Source: JAOSJT01 sp035362335
Lineage (GTDB): Bacteria; Bacteroidota; Ignavibacteria; SZUA-365
DNA: 64,000 nucleotides
Assembly (NCBI GenBank): GCA_035362335.1
Contig: DAOSDL010000002.1
Location: forward strand, 1-64,000
Direction: 5' to 3'
Positions 63,245 through 64,000 of the stretch are shown one piece after another. Below the pieces are notes generated by a model. It was given only the letters and a program-made list of their open reading frames with translations. It was not told where the DNA came from and did no database searches. Each line of letters begins with the position of its first letter. The stretch's first letter is position 1. Both the position numbers and the translations under genes were made by a program.

Positions 63245-63529
63245 CTAATCAAGCAAGCGGTTGAAGCCCGTATAGGGATGCAAGGCGGTGCGGGAGAAGC
63301 GGATACGCCCTTCGCGCACCAGCGGCAGCATGTCCAGAACCCGCCCCGCTTCATCGGCGTCCGCGCATTCGAGCACGAGCACGGCACAGTGACGGTCGTC
63401 GAAATAGATTTCACGCAGCAGTCCCTCGTTGTGCAGGCGCAGCACCGCACGGGCTTCCTCGCGCAGCAGCTCCGCATCGACCACGGCATCAATGGGGAGC
63501 AATTCTTCCTCGATAGCCAGAAATTTCAT
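63245..63529 (-). CDS. YciI/muconolactone-isomerase-like small protein
   Basis: 94 residues from the ATG at 63529 (MKFLAIEEELLPI). Ferredoxin-like fold of the dimeric alpha-beta barrel kind: LREEARAVLRLHNEGLLREIYFDDRHCAVLVLECADADEAGRVLDMLPLV. A single conserved-type Cys/His (DRHC). These proteins are often annotated by weak similarity only. It is upstream of ygiD on the same strand, 104 bp away. Confidence 0.75.
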   Translation of the reverse strand: MKFLAIEEELLPIDAVVDAELLREEARAVLRLHNEGLLREIYFDDRHCAVLVLECADADEAGRVLDMLPLVREGRIRFSRTALHPYTGFNRLLD

Positions 63530-63651
63530 CGATACTCCATGGTCATCATGCGACCGCTGAGGCGGACGGTTCATCGGAAACAATGACACTCACAGCTGAC
63601 AGGGCTTGGCGCCATCACATTCACCGAGCGTGGTGGCATTGTTCGATCGTC

Positions 63652-64000
63652 TCAAAAATACAGCGCATGCCAGCGCACTTCACCTGTGGAGCGAAACTCC
63701 AGCGTGGGCAGTGGTACCTTGAGGAAATTCAACGCGTCGAGCAAGGTATTGAGCAGCGCCGAATCCGTGCGCAGCGCGCTCCAGTCCACGTCGAACGAAA
63801 GCAGCACGCGCCGATATCGCTGCACGGCAGGCAAGGCGACACCTTGATACTCGGTGATGTTTTCATATTCGCCAAACATCCCTCCCGCCCCGTAGCCCAC
63901 CGATATCGCGAGCCAGGCGGGCAGCACTCCGGTGTGCAATACGGGCTCCAGTGGCAGCGAAAGCCAGTAGCTGTGGCCGTTGTAATCCTTGAGCAGGCGA
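63652..64000 (-). CDS. DUF2279 family protein, C-terminal part (5' truncated)
   Basis: The frame is open to the window edge; 115 residues are present. DUF2279 hallmarks DYNGHSYWLS and GYGAGGMFG are visible. The family is a predicted exported protein of Bacteroidota, function unknown. It ends with LEFRSTGEVRWHALYF. Confidence 0.7.
   Translation of the reverse strand, partial: RLLKDYNGHSYWLSLPLEPVLHTGVLPAWLAISVGYGAGGMFGEYENITEYQGVALPAVQRYRRVLLSFDVDWSALRTDSALLNTLLDALNFLKVPLPTLEFRSTGEVRWHALYF

Overview
The window is a GC-rich (roughly 60%) bacterial chromosome segment with about 60 protein genes. I found no tRNA, rRNA, CRISPR array or transposase. The gene set points to the Bacteroidota/Chlorobiota (FCB) lineage: a DUF3078 outer-membrane protein, a DUF4920 protein, bacillithiol glycosyltransferase BshA, a SprE/PorW-like TPR lipoprotein of the type IX secretion kind, a tricorn protease homologue, a malic enzyme with a phosphotransacetylase-like tail, and ThyX. 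The high GC would suit a Kapaibacteria-, Ignavibacteria- or Rhodothermia-like member. That placement is inference; the class cannot be fixed from this window.

Layout. 1-6.2 kb: the end of a ROK sugar kinase, a tandem 83-bp duplication, then an exported double-transglutaminase protein and a Tat-exported glycoside hydrolase. 6.2-14.3 kb: thyX, small membrane genes, DUF4920, a heptosyltransferase-like GT9, a Cys-rich lipoprotein and a KefF-KefC pair. 14.6-24.9 kb: a long minus-strand block. Its core is a tight seven-gene run (SprE-like lipoprotein, pyrK, pyrD, ygfZ, SDR, LOG protein, SirB1-like), with bshA upstream and a DUF116 gene downstream. 24.9-34.4 kb: yigZ, a UvrD-type helicase, ridA-mlaF, DUF3078, a two-gene ABC exporter and a 13-repeat Ycf48-like propeller protein. 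34.9-41.4 kb: a znuACB zinc importer and tricorn protease. 42-47.5 kb: the metK-ahcY methyl-cycle operon and maeB. 48-55 kb: small accessory genes (pentapeptide-repeat protein, panE, XRE plus membrane pair, ferredoxin plus DUF4405 plus Crp, MBL hydrolase) separated by repeat-rich spacers. 55-64 kb: mostly small minus-strand enzymes (SRPBCC, PhnB-like, MDR reductase, StyC-like, VOC, PNPOx-like, YgiD, YciI-like), a HipBA toxin-antitoxin module and the end of a DUF2279 gene.

The most unusual feature is the spacer DNA. A modular repeat is present in six long copies between 44.8 and 54.9 kb, with shorter copies at 34.7, 38.0 and 53.7 kb, all in the same orientation. Its core is four RTCYGTG-like words. 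Six of the nine core arrays have exactly 10-11-9 bp start-to-start spacing, even where the words have diverged; one has 11-11-9 and two lose the fourth word. This is one face of the helix over about three turns. Further spacer families (GAGTAAAGAG-like words, a CTCCGGGCCCTCGG-type word, GCAAAGACGCAA-type inverted words) recur at other sites.

Several candidate control elements are visible: a hairpin that buries both the ribosome-binding site and the start codon of the DUF116 gene; nested inverted repeats in the metK leader; a near-consensus promoter that would give a leaderless mRNA for a small XRE regulator; a 22-bp CGATAA dyad upstream of the ferredoxin/DUF4405/Crp genes; a perfect 14-bp palindrome before ygiD; and a promoter plus dyad at hipBA.
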